A DNA stretch of 64,000 nt from Leguminivora glycinivorella (Eukaryota; Arthropoda; Insecta; Lepidoptera; Tortricidae). Both the position numbers and the translations under genes were made by a program. The notes beneath the pieces were generated by a model. The model searched no databases. It was not told where the DNA came from and saw nothing but the letters and a program-made list of their open reading frames with translations. Of this stretch, positions 61,861-64,000 are shown in pieces. Where the stretch lies: assembly GCF_023078275.1 (NCBI RefSeq), contig NC_062971.1, forward strand, positions 3,410,001 through 3,474,000, read 5' to 3'. The stretch's first letter is position 1; the number at the start of each line of letters is the position of its first letter.

Positions 61861-62825
61861 GCGTACGTCTTTGGTGACTCGGTTATGATGCGCTGGACAA
61901 GATATGCTCCAGCCTTCCGATCAACGGACGCAGAAGCGTATATTAGGCGCTTGGTTAACTCTATAAAACGCGCCCTGACCAGACGGACCAAAGCCTGTAC
62001 GCCAAACGGTTCAAATATCCAGCCGTTGTCAATGGCTGCATATGTATATTGCGCTGCTTGAGATGCTCGCTGCGCTGCTGAGGTCTATAGAAGATAGGAC
62101 GGCGAAGGGTGTCCACTTTCAACGCACGTGGCACCCCATGCAGACGAGGGGTCGATACAGCTTCAGTCACAGATTATTAATAAGTTACTAACGTAACAGA
62201 TCCATCACTTGCCCGCAAAACGACAAATACCTACGCTTTATTAAACTAATACTAATAAATTACTACGTAAAACTCAGATGAATAGTATAGTAGGTAGTAC
62301 GTGCCACGCGACTACACAGGCGGCCCCTCGGCCACTTGTTACCTCGAGGCAACTGCTAGCGGGTAGGTAGGTACGTAACGCGCGACCAAGAGCGAGTGGG
62401 GTAGGCCTGTTTTAGTGTCATCCTTTTCTAGTTAGGTCGTAGTTTAAGCATTTTAAGTTAGTTTTGTTGTTATAAGCTATAATCTATCTTTAACGTTTAG
62501 AAGAAATATGCAAACGAATATTTCCCATAGTAAAGAAAGAAAAGGCGCATGTTTCACAATTAATATTTTAAATTCCTTCGCACAAGTCACAGGCATTAAT
62601 GAAACGGGCCCAGATCGCTCGATAGTACAGTCACGTTCCTCTGCACTATTAGTAACTCGCAAATATTCAAATTGCTGGTCAAATTGCTGGAATCTGAATG
62701 GGCGGCTATTATTGCTGTTTTTTGGCAGTGGTTTTTCCGAATTCAAGCTTTCATGTGGCAATTTTGATCTTGCCTGAGTGAATTTGTTAATGTATTTTTT
62801 TGTTATGGCACGTGATATTATTTAT
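61861..62825. other. Unassigned DNA, GC-richer at 61870-62170 and 62290-62400
   Basis: Several short overlapping frames on both strands; none shows a domain I recognise or a convincing splice context. Confidence 0.35.
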
Positions 62826-63039
62826 AGGGTTCCGTACTAAAAAGGTACAAAAGGAACCCTTATTGTTGTCTAACAATAAAATTGTTTATTAAAATATTAC
62901 TTGTTATGTGGGAAATTGAGTCTTGAGGGATTTAGTCAAATCTGTAGAGTTCTATGAATGACATTTTGATGATTCAACTATTGAAAGTTTGTACGGAACC
63001 CTCGGTGAGCGAGTCCGACTCGCACTTGACCGGTTTTTT
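62826..63039. repeat. Foldback element with agggttccgtac ends
   Basis: Left agggttccgtac and right gtacggaaccct pair, followed by gcgagtccgactcgcacttg and accggttttt. Related in its end sequence to 13610-14176, but otherwise distinct and shorter. Confidence 0.7.
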
Positions 63040-63182
63040 GAATTGAAATTACAAACACTTATATACTTACAAATACTTATATTTTGCGTTAACTAGCTAC
63101 ATATTCTCTACGAATAGCCGTACTTACTTCGCTCAATGCACATACTTTGCATAACAAAGTATGGAGGTTATACCTACCTATA

Positions 63183-63574
63183 CCTATACAGCGTGTGGAT
63201 TCCATACGGGCGAATAATGTAACCACTTATCACACTACTTACCTGATCTGACCTACTTATCTGATCACACGAATCGTATATGATAATCATTTTGTTAAAA
63301 AGTGTTATCAATTAAGAGTAATTATTTTTTTAAATCTGACTAAGCGGCAATGTACGCCGTCCAACTTCATGTTAAATGACATAAACGTCATGTCGTAATG
63401 ACGGTTAAGTAGGTACAGTAATTGATGTGGACGTAATACATTGCGTTCTGAATTATTATGTATGAAAAAAAATATCATCTATTCAAAAACAATAATAATG
63501 TAATCAGGCTCCTTAGGTCCGATACTAATGGTTATCAAAATATTCGCCCGTATGGAATACACACGCTGTATAGG
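63183..63574. repeat. MITE with CCTATACAGCGTGTGGATTC ends
   Basis: Left cctatacagcgtgtggattc then catacgggcgaata pairs with right tattcgcccgtatgg then aatacacacgctgtatagg; 392 bp. Confidence 0.8.
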
Positions 63575-64000
63575 ACGAAAAAAAAATACAAGTACTTAAA
63601 AATTATAATATATACATTTTATGTTTTGTTTAACATTTAACCAAGCGTCATCTCGACTTATGCCATAAAAAAACTTGTATACTTAATGAACAGGTCCCTT
63701 AACTTTCATGCCGATGACATTTTGACGTCACGCTGCATATTATATGATGATATTGATGATTCAGAGTTTTATTTAATAATTAATTATTATTCACAAATCA
63801 TTTTAATCATGACTTCAAAACTAATCTATTCATAAGTGAAATAGTTAATACCTACTTGATACTTTAAAAGTAAATTAAATTATTTGTTTATTTTATATGT
63901 ACCGTATATTTCAATAAATTATAAAAACGAAACAAATTGTTTCCTTTTCGTTTCACGTATCGAGTAGGTATTAATTATTCCACGTATGAATAGCTTACTT
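63575..64000. other. AT-rich end of window, nothing recognised
   Basis: No supported gene or repeat. Confidence 0.4.

Noticed and set aside
61961..62170. 69-aa minus-strand frame in a GC-richer region
   Set aside because: No motif, no splice context and overlapping frames on both strands; cannot be supported as a gene.

Overview
This looks like nuclear DNA of a moth or butterfly (Lepidoptera). It is AT-rich, its genes are split by introns with GT/AG borders, and the spaces are filled with transposon debris of types common in Lepidoptera: mariner, RTE- and CR1-like LINE tails, tRNA-derived SINEs, many palindromic MITEs, a Penelope-like element and a Bel/Pao element. Species assignment is inference; no genome comparison could be run.

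Two host genes can be read fully. On the minus strand at 8205-8853 lies a three-exon gene for a Tctex-type cytoplasmic dynein light chain (116 aa). About 1.5 kb away, head to head on the plus strand, a gene of about 28 kb (10396-38090) encodes a four-pass DHHC palmitoyltransferase of the ZDHHC2/15/20 group. Its seven constitutive exon positions splice in frame to a 347-aa protein, or to 352 aa if an upstream terminal exon at 33022-33178 is used.

The most unusual host feature is repeated exon duplication inside the DHHC gene. Exon 3 has a phase-neutral 96-nt relative (14292-14387). Exon 4 has a degraded partial copy in which DHHC reads EYHC (16976-17126). Exon 5, which carries transmembrane segment 4, is amplified into six full and one partial unit of 144 bp (24021-24940), each full unit keeping a splice donor. 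The last exon is followed by three decaying copies of its own end (38091-38670).

Region by region: 1-7400 is non-coding with MITE and LINE fragments and one CpG-rich patch at 5.64 kb. 7.4-8.9 kb holds the dynein gene. 10.4-38.1 kb holds the DHHC gene, whose introns carry a 5'-truncated mariner with an open transposase frame and about two dozen MITEs, SINEs and foldback elements. 38.7-49.6 kb is a transposon graveyard with four good copies of a 4-bp-TSD MITE family and an internally deleted Penelope-like element. 49.7-55.6 kb is a young but damaged Bel/Pao retrotransposon. A 485-bp segment occurs both 2.5 kb before it and immediately after it. 56.45-60.59 kb is a giant inverted repeat of about 4.1 kb. 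The last 3 kb holds more MITEs and no recognisable gene.

No CRISPR array, rRNA gene or convincing functional tRNA gene was seen; all tRNA-like stretches look like SINE heads.
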